The notes under the pieces were generated by a model. It saw only the letters and a program-made list of their open reading frames with translations. It was not told the DNA's origin and searched no databases. DNA of 64,000 nucleotides from Pyrocephalus nanus (taxonomy: Eukaryota; Chordata; Aves; Passeriformes; Tyrannidae), in contig CM076280.1 of NCBI GenBank assembly GCA_038380795.1, forward strand, positions 8,853,501-8,917,500. Reading direction: 5' to 3'. Below, piece by piece: positions 48,201 through 62,041 of the stretch (position 1 is its first letter; every line of letters begins with the position of its first letter). A program made the position numbers and the translations under genes.

Positions 48201-48748
48201 TCCATCATCTCCCACCTCAGGTGATGGGGATGGAGCACCCTGTGCTTGCACTCCCTGCTGAGCCACTCCTGGAAATGCACTGACAGCAGCTCTGCAGCTT
48301 CCCAGGTTGGAGCCACGGAAATGAAGTGGGGCTGCAGAAAAAGAATAAAGTTTTGCAACTAAGAGCTTAACAGGGATGAATCAGCTTCCCTGCTGCAAAG
48401 AGACGTTCCTATTTGCCAAGAGTTTCACCTTGGCTTGGGAAAGGACCATCAGCCAAAAGCATCAAAGTCACGTAATCTCTCACCATCAAAGCCCTGGCAC
48501 TGAGTAAGAGCAATATTTGGGTGTCCTCTCAAAGAGGGGCCGAGAGAGAATGGAAACTCCACATGACTTGCTTTATATATCCAGCAGCCTCATATATGTA
48601 GCTGGCTGCAAAGGGAAACGTGTGGCTGTTGAGAACAATGATACCAGTTCCTGACACCGTGCCCCAGGAGAGAGCTGTTTACAGGAAAAGCCTTTTGCCA
48701 GCCCGTGAAGAAGCAAGCAGATGGCCAAGAGCCCCCCCAGCAGGCACC

Positions 48749-48762
48749 CACACACACACACC
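48749..48762. repeat. (CA)n microsatellite
   Basis: CACACACACACACA: about seven units. Confidence 0.85.
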
Positions 48763-49865
48763 AGCCACGGGGCAGCTGGAACACAACACCCCCAAGCCCT
48801 GGCACAGCCCAAGCCAGGAAAGGTTTAGAGCAGCGAGACCTGATGACTTTGCTCTTGGCATGAGCAGAGAAACCTTCACTGCAGCTCCAGATCCAGGCAG
48901 GGTGGGGAATTGGGGGACCTGTGCTGCTCCAGAGCTGCTGGAGGAGCACCAAAGGGCTGGGAGCTCCAGCAGCGCTGCTGACACGAGGTGACCTGAACTC
49001 CTGGAGTTTAACAGGGTCTCCAGCTCGAGCAGGAGAACACATGCCCTTGGCAGGAGAAGAGGCAGCAGCATGGCAGCAATTTTACAAAGCCCAAACACGG
49101 GAATGTGAGCTGTTTGGTACCCAGCTCCCATTGCCCGGGCTGTGCATCCACGGATGGATGGACAGACAGACTCCTGGAAGTGCATTTAATCACAGAGGGA
49201 CCCACTCAAAGCCCATCTGCGGAGCAGCACGGGCAGGAAAACCACTGTGTGAAAGGCAAAGGAAGTGGAAAGGGAAAGGAAAAAGTCTTTCACTCTTATG
49301 AACAAAACAAAAGCCGCAAATCATTCAAAACGTGCCACAACATCCAGTCTGCAACCAGGGTCAGGGTGAGTCTTGCCCAGGAGCTGCTGCAAAGTGACAA
49401 AAGCCACTTGATCCTGGCACTGCAAACACGCTGGCAGTGTTACTGTGGTTTACTACTGGGATAGAACTCTCTCCTGCTTGAGAGAAGAACCAGCCCCAAG
49501 GTCTGCCTGAGGACTTTTTATAGCCCACAGATAATGTGCTGGCACAAGCAGGAGGAGCTGGATACACCACACACCCATGGGTGCACAGAGTGGGACGAGA
49601 AAGTGAGGACACCTCTCTCTCCAGCACTGTTGGGCAGTCTGATACCTCACCCAGGCTCAGCTACAGGGCAGGAGGACGCACTCTAACTTGCATTACTATT
49701 TTCTCTCAAGTCTAAATACTGATAAAATATTAACTTTTTTTCCATACAATTATTTAAATTTTTTTTTTATTAAAAGCTACTGTGCCCAACACTTGCTTGT
49801 TTGAATGAAGGAAAAACTCGGTCTGTGAAAAGTCTGGCAGAAGTGCAAAGGAAGCATTTTTCTTG

Positions 49866-49910
49866 TGATTGACAAGATAAAGCCTCCCCATGATTGACAG
49901 GACAAAGGAC
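49866..49910. repeat. Short direct duplication
   Basis: TGATTGACAAGATAAAG is followed about 25 bases later by TGATTGACAGGACAAAG. Confidence 0.7.
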
Positions 49911-51597
49911 TTTTGTTTTCAGTTGATAGGCAATGCAGTAATTTTCTTTAAAAGGCATCTTTTCTCCCCAAGTCCTTCTGGAAAAAGCACAAACCACAAA
50001 CCCATCCCCTGTATTGAGCTGTATTGATCCCCCTGCCCAGGCAAGGGGGCTGAACACCAATGAACATCATGTTTTCCATGGTCCAGAGCCTGAAGAACCC
50101 AAGTAAATCAAATACTTGGGAACCAACCTTGCTTCTGTAACACACACAATCGTTGTACAAACGGGAACATCACACACCACTGCGCTCTAAGTTAGGAGAG
50201 CCTTCCCTGAAAGAAAATCCTGTGGCATCCCTGCCTTGTTTTCCTCTTTTTTCCAAGCTCCCAACCTCACAGCATCCCTTGCACAACGAAAATAAAATCA
50301 GAGCACACGAGGCGTGTTATGGTGACAAATTGACACTGTTAGATGTGCTCCACCGATGGGCATCTTGCAGGGAATCAGCTCCAGCCCTTCTCAAGGAGCT
50401 GGGAGGTTCCATGAGACAGGCAGATCAGCTCAGTGCCTGCCCACAGCCCTCACTGCACGACCCACCGAGGCACCTCTGCCACCAACATCACTCCTGCAGC
50501 ATCTTTTGTGATGGCCAGGCCATGGACTTGTGTTCAGCCCCCCTAAACACCCACCTGACTAGCACAGCTGACTTCCTGCACCAAGATCTGTTACATCCAC
50601 AACACCAGAAACCCAAATTCCTCCAACACATGCACGGAGACTGCCACGTGGAGCAAGAAATTCATCCCCCGTGGTGTAACTCCTCCCCTCATGAGTAACC
50701 TTTACTCATGCAGGGAAAGCTGTGACCTTCAAAGGGCTGACAAAAAGTGGGGGTGACCTCATTTACATGGAATTCCTGCCAGATATCCCAGTGGTACCTG
50801 CTGGTTGCGTGGCACATCCTCGTGAGCAAGACCTGAATAATTCATTTTAGGGGGGGATGAAATGGCAGCACAGCAAGAGGGAAGGAGAGCAGGACCCAAG
50901 CAAGGTTTGTTCTTGCTGTATATCTCTGTACAGTTCCCAGCTCTCACAGTAAAAATATAACCAGATTAAATATACTTTTGGTTTTTGCATTAAAAAGGCA
51001 CTGTATGAAAATAATGAAAATTATCTCAAAAAATCCACTTCTTAGACAAAACTACTTGCTTCATTTCAGCCAAAATTAGGAGCTTTTTCAGTAAATAGTT
51101 TGTTCAGAGAAATTTGCCCTGCTGTAACCAGCTGGCTGCCAGCACTGCTACATCAATAAGAAAGATGCTTTGCTATGTTGTGAGGGCATGGGGTGGTCCA
51201 CGCAGGAGACAGTTCCTGGCACAACTCATGCACACATCCGTGTTTTATGTCACTATTTGGGAATAACACACCCAAAGTCCTTTACCAGCATCCTAGAGAC
51301 ACCCCACCACGTTCACCTGGAAGGGATAAAGAAGACTGAGAAGTTGGGACAAACCCATTCAACTCTCAGAAGCCAAACCTGAGCCTCACAGCAAATATAC
51401 ATGTGCAGGTTTGCCACAAAAATCACCGTATTAGGGTTCATTTTACTGAGTCACCTTCCAGGCTGATCCCAACAAGGAGCAGAAAACAGCTTTGTCTGCC
51501 AGCAGCAAAAAACCCAGCAAGGCAGAGGTAGGAACTGCACAATCAGCTTTCTGTGATACGATCACAGCTGTGCCCCAGATCCAGCCTTCTCCTTAAA

Positions 51598-51612
51598 AAT
51601 AATAATAATAAT
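51598..51612. repeat. (AAT)n microsatellite
   Basis: AATAATAATAATAAT: five units. Confidence 0.9.
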
Positions 51613-53265
51613 CTGTACACGAAAGGAACAGAAACATTATGCTTTGCCTATGAATAATGACTTAGGACACCGGGAAAAGAGACACCCACGCATGTTAAAT
51701 GACATGGTTGTGAGACCATCTCGCATCTGTTATCTGTCTTCGTCGCTTCTCATTTCTCCAGCTTCCCTGAGAAGTTCATACATATTTAAAAAGGCCAATA
51801 GCTCCATTACTCCTCACTTCTTACAATATTGGAAGATTAGAGTCCATAAGGGAGAGAAAAGAGAAGAAAGCATCGCGGGGAAAATGTCATCATAGCACTG
51901 CTACATGATTTACCCCTCATCCTGCCTCTAACTCCTGTAGCTGTTATTCCGAGGGGGGCTGTCAGGTGGAATGGGATGCCTGGCTCCAGGGATGTAAGGA
52001 AAGGGGATTCAGAGCAGGCACAAGGTTCAGGCTCTCCATGGGGCCAGCACGGGTAGGTTCTCAATGTCCTTATTGCTCTCCCAGCAGAATAAGGTTGGAA
52101 AACTATTAATTATGAACCAGAGCTGGTGCACTCCCTTCACAGTAAAGAAGAGCCATCCCAGCTCCATCTGCTGGTTTGAGGTGCAACCAAAGCGGTGAGT
52201 GGCACCAGTGACTTTGGGGTTTTTGGGTGGTTTTTCCTTTTTTTTTTTCTTTCTGCTTTTGCTGACAACCAAATTCTCTGAGCAGGATTTTTTTTCTTTT
52301 CCTTAAGAGCAAGAGGAGGAAAAAAAATTAAATTGAATTGTCAGTCTGTGACTCAGAAGAGCAGGCACTGAGTTTCAGTAAGTTCCCCTGTGAAGTCAGA
52401 GCTGTAACAGCTTCGTGTTCATACTTACCCTACAGGAGGGCTTGACTTCACTCTCTAATCCTGAACCCAGTGCAAAGACAGCCAAGGCCAGCAGAAATCT
52501 CATGCTCAGGCTTTGATCTGACCATAAGCATTTTATCACCATTTCAAAGCCTGCTCAGGCACCCAAATCCAGCTCCTGGGGGACAGAGCAGCCAAGGAAC
52601 CACTTTGCCTTTTAGCCAGTGCTCCTGCTGCTGTCACCAAGCAGGATGAGCCTCAAGGATACCTCTGGAAAGGAGTCAAGGCAATGGCACTCCTTGGAAG
52701 TGGGGTGGCTGTGGGGCTGGAGGGACGCGTGAGCATCGCTTTTGTGGTGCACAAAAGCCCAAAACCTGATGATTTGCACCTATTTAGATGTTTGTAAGGG
52801 CAAAGCTCTAATCCTGCAACTCCCCACAGCCCCAGTACTGCCCTAGCTCCATCCTCCCCACTGCAAACCCCCCAGCTCTTTCCCAAGCTTACAGTCCCTC
52901 ATCCTTCCCCAGCTGTCAGCCCAGAAGTCCATATCCTTGATTACCAACTCTTTTGCCTCATATTTATTCAGGAACCACAAAACTCCACAGCACAGCCACT
53001 AAAATATTAAAGCAATAAGTATTTAGATGTTTATATAAGTCTTCACATAAATATTTTGGTCACAAGTTGGATTGATTCTTTTTTTCCCCCCCACTTCTTG
53101 CCTCACTTAGACAATATCGATGTGGTGATATTTCCATGCTTTACAGGAACATTTTTCCCTCTCAGAAGAAAAGGGATGAAAAACGTCAGCTCCAGCCACA
53201 AGCACGCCAACAGCCACACCATGAGTACAGACCTTTCCCAGAGGCTGAAGGAGAGCAATTTGATC

Positions 53266-53369
53266 CTAGAATCATGGAATGGTTTGGGTTTGAAGGGAAC
53301 TTAAAGCTTCCTCTCGTTCCAAATCCCCTGCTATGGACCTTCCACTAGACCAGGTTGCTCTGAGCCCAC
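53266..53369 (-). mobile_element. CR1 LINE 3' fragment
   Basis: TAGAATCATGGAATGGTTTGG, GTTTGAAGGGAACTTAAAGC, CCCCTGCTATGGACCTTCC and ACTAGACCAGGTTGCTCTGAG are the reverse complement of the CR1 3' end. About 20 bases are missing where the consensus has CATGGGCAGGGACA. Confidence 0.88.
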
Positions 53370-55698
53370 TTGTCAGTGCTCAGGTGTTGCAAAGGACTCA
53401 CAAATGACCAGTACCGGAGTCATCAACCCCAGTTTGTGCTGGAAATCTTGTGTATAAACCTCATTTTGGGGGTTTCTGCTAGATAGGTGCCAGCTGGAGC
53501 GGGAGGGGACAAAACCACTGATTCTCCAATTATTTTAAAGCTGTTCAGAAACTTATTGCTCCACCACTTTGTGCATCCATACACAGCATGTGCAGCTCTT
53601 TTCTCTCTGCCACGCTCCAGCAGCTCTTGTGTCTTTAGAGGCCGGGGTCCCACCACTGCTAACAGGGATTTAATTCGCTCTTGCTAATATTTTATCCATG
53701 GTATTAGGTCATGTTTCCCTTTCCACTTGAAAGGCATCTTGAGCTTATTGGCAGCAGTGAAATTAATAGAGAAATCATTAGAAAGCATAAGGCTGGGGCC
53801 GTGCAAATCACACACCACAGAAGATTATTTCCAAACAATAAAATTAATTGGTGTCATCAGCCGCAGCAGAAACGCGGAGAGAGTTCGCATTAAAAAACAT
53901 GGAAGATTATTGACAGCCCGTGCCTCCTCATACATAAAACATTTGATGGCATAATTTTATTTTATTATTTTCTATGCATGAAGGCTTCCCCCTGCATGGA
54001 GCTGCGGAGGAGAACTGAACCAGACAGCGAGAGACGCATCTGGGACAGCGACACCGCGGCGATACCCCGGCTGCTTCAGACTCAGAAATCAGCTGAAACC
54101 GGGTGGATTTGGTTGCATGGCTGATTTTCAGCCCAGACCCAAATGTACTGGCTTCTTTTGGACACCTGGGACACACAGGTTTCCCCTTTGCAAGGCGCTT
54201 CCACGGAGCGGATCCCGCAGCAAACCACACAGCCCTGCCACAACCCACGCTCAGCTCCCAAACCCCGAGGAAAACACCCTCCTGATACTCCAAAGTACAG
54301 CTTTGTGTTCACATCATCTTCCTGGACATTCCCACCACATTGGGGTCTGGCCCCTTGGGGACCTATGGAAACCATACAAGCAAGAGTAGAGGATTTTGGC
54401 CCTGGCTACGCTATTTTACCTCCCCTAATACTCAAAAATGGCTGAAAACCAGTAAACCTGAGGGAGGCAGATGTGAGGTGATCATCTAAGCAAAGCAGAG
54501 CAAACACTACAGTGCTGCCATCGCCACGATGGTAAAAAAATAAAAGATAACTATTAATTCCAAGTCTCCAGAAGGGGTGTGTGAATGTGTTTTGTTTTGG
54601 AAGAAAAAGAATAAATAGTAGCCTCAAGTCAGGATAATATTTATTCACATGCTTCACTTTGAAGTTGAGCCCTTGTTGACTTCACGTGGTGTGTGCACAC
54701 ACTAAGTCTCCTCGAGAAGAAGCTTTTCTGAAAACACAGCCCTGAGCAACAAGAGGAAGAAAGGAACTGTTCAAAACCAGGTATTAATGGAGGAAAATAA
54801 ACCTCATCACCGGGGGAATTACCACAGTCCCTCCAAAACACAAAAGGGGATTTAAATGGTTTTATTATTGCACCTTCTGCAGATGGTGCAGACCTGTAGA
54901 GCAATCTCTGAGTTCAGAGAACTGAATCTCATGGCAGGAAAAGCAAAGTGACAAACACAGCCCAACTAATCTCCAAGATAAATTCCCATTCACTTCATTG
55001 CTGCCATAAAGAGGAATTTCTCTATACTGCCATTTCTTCCTGACATCACTTGGATGCATTTCCACACTTGGCATGAATACCTGGAGAGCTTTAGGGCAGG
55101 AGCAGAGACACATCAACAGGCAGAAACATGCTGGGGCTGGTGGCAGCAAAGCCCTGAAAAACACCACCACATCCAACACCCCCACGGGAAACTCCTTCCC
55201 AGCCCCACGGAGCAGGAGCTGCCTTACTGAGGCAGGAGCTTGTCTGCAAGACATTTCTGCTTCCTGAAGTAACTCTGGGTATTTTCCTTCCTTTTGCCTT
55301 GAGCAGAAACCACCAGTGATGGGGTGGCAGTTCCTCCTCCCAGCCTTGGAACCCCCCCCAGCTCCAGATTTCAGGATCCAAACTGCCCAGGGTGAAAAAT
55401 CCTGGAGCACTGTGCAAACATTTCAGCACAGGTTTGCTCAGCACATACCAAGGAGCAGGAAAGCAAACAGCCCTGCCTTCCCCAAACAGGAGAACTGCAA
55501 GGGGCACCCTGCAAAGAGCCATCATTCAGCTCCTTCCTTTCCCCATCAAAACAGGGAACACTTTTTTTTCCCAAAATTCCAAGCACGCCACAGATAATCA
55601 TCAGTATCATAATCCCTCTTTCACTTCACCCACTGCACTGCCCAGAATGCAAACACATGGGGAAGGAAAGCCTCCCCCTACATATCTTGCATCTCTTA

Positions 55699-55713
55699 TC
55701 TCTCTCTCTCTCC
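55699..55713. repeat. (TC)n microsatellite
   Basis: TCTCTCTCTCTCTCC: about seven units. Confidence 0.85.
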
Positions 55714-56590
55714 CTGGGTCCTCTAACTGGTTCCCTAAACACGTGGGTAAAGCAGGATGCTAAATTACCCTGCTACCCTTAATGAACACGACTGGGTAAT
55801 GTCTCTTATCTGACCTTTCTTTTAGAAGGGTCACTCATATTTATAGTCATGCTTCATTTTCCCTTAAGTGTGCCCTGGTTACAGCATTTACTCATTTATG
55901 TTTCAGAAGAGAATAGGGATTTAATGGACCTAGAAATAGAATGGAGGAAAACCACAAAAATCTAAAGATCTGCTTGTTCTCCAGACAGCTTACACCAACA
56001 GGAACTTGCTGCGATTAATTTTAATCGATTCTTACCTCTTTACAATCCTTTCTGTGGCAAGACGGAGCTGGGAGAGCATCTGGGAAGAGCAGAGTGCCTG
56101 AAGTTGAATGTTTTTTTTGGGTGTTTTGCACACTAACCCAGGGTGCAAACAGCAGTGCCTCCTGAAGCTCATGGTGTGACTTCACAGAACCCAACAGCTC
56201 CTGGCACAGCTTTTTGAAAGCCACGTTTTGCTCTCTCCAGCAACATCACCTGCCAGCCCAAATGGCAGCATCCAAGCTGCTCCCAAGGTTTTCAGCACTG
56301 CCCTTCCCCTGCTTTGTGAAGGTCCCTCTCACTGTGTAAACACAAAGCCCAAGGCTGAGCATTCCTGACCACTGACCATCCCTCCCTGGTGTGTGCCCAG
56401 TCTCTGCTTCACCTAATCCAGGGCACGTGGTCTTAACCTCTCCTTGCTTTTCAAATTCTTCCCCTCTCAAGGTTAAAATTGATGAGCTGCCAGAGCAGTG
56501 CGATAAGGTGGTGAAGGTTCAGGCTCAATTGCTCCTCTGAAGGATAACTGCTCTTCTGTGAGCCATTGAGCAAGAGGAGATACATTAAAA

Positions 56591-56680
56591 TCACAGATCC
56601 ATAGAATCATTTAGGTTGGAAAAGACCCCTAAGATCATTGGGACCAACCATTAACCTAACACAGCCAAGCCCACCATGAA
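56591..56680 (-). mobile_element. CR1 LINE 3' fragment
   Basis: TAGAATCATTTAGGTTGG, AAAAGACCCCTAAGATCATTG and ACCAACCATTAACCTAACAC are the reverse complement of the CR1 subfamily with the ATCATTTAGGTTGGAAAAGAC end, the same type as the fragment at 45118-45205. Confidence 0.85.
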
Positions 56681-58160
56681 AGGAAGAAGGCAGGGGATGT
56701 GCCAAGCACTCCTGCAAGGGGCAATTAAACATCTTGATGTGTCAAAACCAGCTGTGGAGGTGGGAAAGGTGCCCACAGCCCCTGTTACCACGCCATGACT
56801 GTCCCCTCCACTACCCAGCCTGGCCATCAGCCCCTGTCCCACACAGGGGCTGCCAGCAGGGCAGTCATGGGGATGAATTTTGGTTCCCTATCAGCAGAAC
56901 TGATCCAGCAAAGCCAACTGGGATCCAGCCAAATGTCTCTGCAGCCCACAGTCTATCCTGCAGGGAGGATTCCTGGGGGGTTTTATCATAAAGGAGGAGA
57001 CTTCATGGTAGCCAAAACCACCAGTGCCTCAGGCCAGCCCAGTCCCCAGGTCCGTTCCTGCAGGAAGAACATCCCATGCACAGTCCTGGGGAAAACCACC
57101 TCTCCATCCCATCCCTGCTCCCCTCTCCAGCTCCCAGCCTGCAAACAGGGGAATGAGGGAAACCCATACAGGAGCAACCTGTAATTTCCCAGCACAAGTC
57201 TGCTTAGCAGACCCACCATAAGTGCTATGGAATCAGAGCACGTTCCAAAACTGCCCAGTCTCCAGCGTTACGAATAAAACCTCCTCTCTGGCGTTTTTCT
57301 TAAAGCCTCAGTCCTGCAAACCTTGCAATTACTTGCTAACCGAGTTTTCATCTCTATTTTTCAAGTTTTCAGTCCCTTGCAACTGCAGAAAAAGCCCAAG
57401 GCATTACACAAGTGCTCCCAACTCACTTAAAAAAAAGGCCTCTGGAAACAACTCTGTGTAGTGCTGCTCTTAAAATAAATAACTCACTTTGAAAGCACCT
57501 AAGCCATACACCCTGAATTCTCTGTAGCCTCAACAGATGACTGCACAGGAGTCTGCTGCAAGGCCATGCACCCAGCCAGGCAGCAGAATATCCAGGCAGA
57601 GCCAGGAAGCCCCTTCCTCAAGGGACAGCTCTCGTGAGAAAGCAAAGGATGTGACCACATACAGACAAAGAAGCACCACAAACATCCCTGTTCCATACAG
57701 GGCTCAGGGCTTGACCTCCCCAGAATCCTCGGCCCCACAGTCCTCCTACAAGCCCTTCCCTGAGCTACCAGCTGAGCTGCTTCTCTGAGCCTTGCACCCA
57801 CGGCCATCCCTGCCTGTACCAGCTTACCCCCCAAAAACGGCACCTGGCAGCTCATCAGGAGAAACAGCACTGAAAACACAGACCAGCAGGACCCCAGCAA
57901 GCGAGTGTTAACCCTTTACCCTCCCTCAAATCCCTCACTGTCTTCCCTTTCCCATCTCCTGTTGGCATTTAGGATCTAAGGCCAATGGAATAGCCACCAT
58001 GTCCCAGTTTGGCCGGGACAGGAGGAGAAGTTGTGATCCGGTCACGGCGAGACGGCAGCCAGGGGAAATTTCATCAGTGCACAAATGGAATTCGCCAAGA
58101 GGCATTTTAAGAGTCAATTCTTCACACTCCAGTAATTAGAACAATATTATGAAATAAAGA

Positions 58161-58186
58161 GGGGAGGGGGAGGGCGGGCGGCAGGG
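58161..58186 (+). other. Strong G-quadruplex motif
   Basis: G4-A-G5-A-G3-C-G3-CGGCA-G3 gives five G runs with mostly single-base loops, a layout associated with stable quadruplexes. It is on the template strand of VAV2. Confidence 0.8.
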
Positions 58187-58602
58187 CTCACACTGGGACT
58201 TGGCTGACAGAGGAAACGGGCTGAGCAAACACCCAGAGTCAAGTGAGGCCCCAAGGCAAGAGTCCTTCACAGGGCTCCCTGCAGGCTGGACTTCACCCAA
58301 AAGTTTATCTGCTTCCCGACTCCACATTTTTCTGTGCATGCATGTTTTCAAATAAAAATTTAAAATTTAGATCAAATATGGGCTAATGACCCTGACCCAA
58401 CTGCCTTGTGTACCTCAGACACACCATCAAGGTCAACGGGGTTATTTTTCTGTCAATACATTCAATTCAAGGTCCTGCTACAGACTCCCCTAGTGAGTAA
58501 TAAATCTCTGTGCATGATCTAAGACATCATTAAAGGCTAATCCCATTGAGAACTCAGTCCCAAAAATTCAGATTCTCACACTGGAGCTTTCATCCAGGGA
58601 TT

Positions 58603-58619
58603 AAAAAAAAAAAAAAAAA
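58603..58619. repeat. Poly-A tract (A17)
   Basis: Uninterrupted A homopolymer. Confidence 0.9.
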
Positions 58620-59824
58620 TAAAGAAATCACAACACCCCAAATTGTTGCATCAGCTGAAAATGCTTAAAGCCATCTTTTCTAATATAATGGGATGAAATA
58701 CCCCTATCTGAAAAAAGAAATAAAAACCAAACCTACATGCTGGTGGATCCATCTCTAACAGCCCCCTGGCCACTGGAGCAGCCTCTCCAGGGAACTGGTG
58801 AACTGTTTGCTCTCCAGCATCCCACACTGGTGTGCCCAGTGCAGAACCCGCACAGCCCGCTTTGCCACAGGATTTCCATGGGCAGAAAACTCATTTTTAA
58901 AGAAAAAACTAATTTGCTGTGAAAAATCTAGCTCCTGCAAAGGCAGCCTAGGAGCAGAACTGATGTGTGGGGTTCAAGGCAGACCGATGCTGTACAATGG
59001 TTACTCAGATCTGCTGAAAGTGGGACTCAGTCAGTTCAACTCACATCTGCAGCGAACTGTGATCTCAGCCCCGCTTCTGGAGCACAGAGGTCCCTTTGAT
59101 AAATCTCTGTGTGCAGGGGACTAAAGCACTATTTCCGCATGAAAGAAATATATTCAATTTTTTCAATAATCTTTACAGTCCACTGGCTTGGAAGACCGAC
59201 TTTCTCTCTCCCATCGGAGAGCTGTTGCACTCCATCAGGCTCAGGTATTGGGACAGGGAGTGCGATGCTCCAAGCCCACTGTGTCACACCCTGGCTCTCC
59301 AAGCACTTATTTGAATCAATCTCCAGTTGTTCTGTCTTTTTTATGTGCCCAGAGAAGATCAGGATGTCACAGGAACACCCCTGAGATCACACACGGAGCT
59401 TACACCCAAAAATCCCCTCAGGACCCCCAGCAAACCCCTGGATGTGATTGACATGTTACTTCCAAGCCTTTTGCACTTTGCTCCTTCCCCTGAAGTATCA
59501 ACCACCTTTTCCGAAACTTCAGTCACAGGCTGTGAAATCCCCACCATCTGTCACCCAGGGAGACATCTCCACCACCACTCCATCAGCCTCTCCCACACAA
59601 ACCTTACTCATTACAAGGAACGACCGCAAACATTTGCCAAGTCCACGCCGGCTCAAAAAATTCCAAACAACAGGCCTGGAATAAGAATCCCTGACAAATT
59701 CTGTGTGTCCACATCATTAGCTTTGCCCAGGGTGCATTAAGGCTGTTTCCTTGCTACCATGATTATACTTTAATACCTAATTAGTAGGAAGGGAATGATG
59801 TCAAAGAGGGGAATGTCTCACTTA

Positions 59825-59838
59825 CACACACACACACC
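59825..59838. repeat. (AC)n microsatellite
   Basis: ACACACACACACAC: seven units. Confidence 0.85.
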
Positions 59839-60453
59839 ATTAAGACTGAGGGTGTAAATGAAGAATCTGCAGCAGCACCATCTGAGGCTCATTAACTGGA
59901 GCAGCCAAGCACCGAGGGCGAGTGAGGGATATGGAAGAGTCCACCCTGCTCCAGATAGGGAAGGCTGTGCAGCCACCCCACCTCCCCTCCTCTGCCAGGT
60001 TCGGAGCCAGGCAAGGAAAAACCTGCCAGTGCTGCAATACACAAAGGCATCAGGATGCCCCTTTTTCCAAAGGGAAACTGATACCAAAGATACCCTTGCA
60101 GATGGTTTGCAGATGAGATGCTCTTTCCAGCCTCACCTGGAATGTTTAGAGAGGAGCTTTTCAAAACCTGTTCCCAGCAAATTACCCCTGACCAGCCCTC
60201 TGATCCCATGTTATCACCTGGCTCCTCGTGTGCTGCACCCAGCACAGCACCTTCACAGACCAACCTAACACCCTGCAGCTCCAGGGGATTTCTTGAATTT
60301 TCCATCCTTGCTATCCTCACCAAATTTTCCACCCCTGTGTGTGTGCACACCCATTGCCCACACCCATCCTGCAGCGGGCAGGTGGGAAGAATCATGAAGG
60401 TTTAGGGATTTTTTTTTAAGAAGCATTTAATTTCTGAAGGAAAAGGAGGAGGG

Positions 60454-60469
60454 AAAAAAAAAAAAAAAA
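60454..60469. repeat. Poly-A tract (A16) after a purine-rich run
   Basis: GAAGGAAAAGGAGGAGGG leads into A16, giving a ~35-base homopurine stretch on the plus strand. Confidence 0.9.
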
Positions 60470-61711
60470 GCCCTTTCTGGAAGCCCTCCAAGAACAAACA
60501 AGCAGCCCATTCTGACAGCCAGTGGAACAAAATAATCTGAGATGCTTTTTCCTTTCCCCTTTAACTTTCCCCCATGGAGAAGTGTGGGAGGGAGATGAGG
60601 AGCCTCCCCATCACCCCCAGACAAGGTTTCTAAAGCTGTCCCTGCCTGTCACAGTCTCAACAACCTGAAAGTGTCTCCAAACACAGGAGACTTGAGTGAG
60701 AAATAGGGGTGCAAACAGCAAACCTCACCCAAACCACACTTCACTCTAACACAGAGGTTTCAACACATTTTACCTGCACTGTTAATTTACTGTGAAACAT
60801 GAGTATTTCTCTTCCAATAAGGCCCTTTCTAGAAGGTATCTATCTAGAAGGAGCACAGAGGGACCCAGAGCTCGCTGACCACAGTCCATCTCCCTTTGAG
60901 CACCCCAATCCCAGGGATGGGGCGTGGGACACCCAGGCTCCTCCTGGCATTGTGTTGAGGTGTGACCTTTCAATGTGCTAACTTGTACCAACTCACCTCT
61001 GCTCCAAGAGAAATCACAGTTTCCTACAGAAGCATTTCCCCCCTCATTTCTCTTTACCCTGTTTCACAGGGAAGATGCTGTGCAGAAGGACTCTGAGCCC
61101 TGGGGACTGTGGAGTTCAGCCATCCCAGTACTTTCAGGCTGAATTTCACTTTCTGCCTGTTCTGCTACACCACTGTTAACACCCACGTGTTAATCTGTTT
61201 CAAGGAATGTTAATTATTATTTACAACCAAAGCATTTGGCCTTGGGACAGTCTCACATCAGATGCTGCAGTTCCAGGAGGCTGAGAAATAACTGGAAGAT
61301 TTTAATGAAGAAATACAAGAGCTCATTATAGAGTAAAAAAATTCCTTTTATTCCAAGAGTCCCTTAAGTGATATTAGCTGGGATGTATTTCCTTCCTTTC
61401 CCAAAGCACATGATGCTGAACAGTTAAGCTCAAGTGATGAGAGATGCACTTAGAGCACCAAGACATACAAAGACTGGCTTTGCCTGCTGACATCTTGCAC
61501 TCACAATAGTGCTCACTGTATCATTAAGTCCCAAATGCCCAATGACATAATAAAGGAGAAACATCTCAGGGGGGTTCAAATGAAACCATAAGTTTTTCAA
61601 ACAATAGCCAAACAATGCTGGGTCACCCAAAAAAAAGCCTGGCATCTCCCCTCTCCCCTTTTTGGAAACATGGACTTGTAGGTGTTTAAACCCTCACAGG
61701 TTTTTCAAAGT

Positions 61712-61726
61712 AAAAAAAAAAAAAAA
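61712..61726. repeat. Poly-A tract (A15)
   Basis: Uninterrupted A homopolymer. Confidence 0.9.
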
Positions 61727-62018
61727 GTCCTTCTCTCTCTCGTCTTGTCTAAAATGACCGCAAGGAGGCAAATCAAGAAGGTACAAGGAAATCAATTTCA
61801 TACACATTAGGGATATGCATTTATCCATGTCCTGATCAATACCTCTGATTCCTTGCATGTTAAAACACTTCCATCACTGCCCAACAGCAGAATTCTCCCA
61901 TCCCGACTATGGGAGTTATGAAAGATCCTGCCCGTACTTGTTTGATCTGAAACATAATACCCCTTAATGTGACCCCTTGGAAAAATACTGGGGGAAGCAG
62001 CCAAAAAGGGAGGGAAAG

Positions 62019-62041
62019 AAAAAAAAAAAAAAAAAAAAAAA
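62019..62041. repeat. Poly-A tract (A23) in a purine-rich run
   Basis: AAAAAGGGAGGGAAAG precedes a 23-base A homopolymer, followed by GAAAAAC. Confidence 0.95.

Noticed and set aside
50153..50698. 181-codon plus-strand open frame
   Set aside because: Composition is Pro/His/Cys rich without motifs, there are no splice sites or homology I recognise, and it is on the strand opposite to VAV2.
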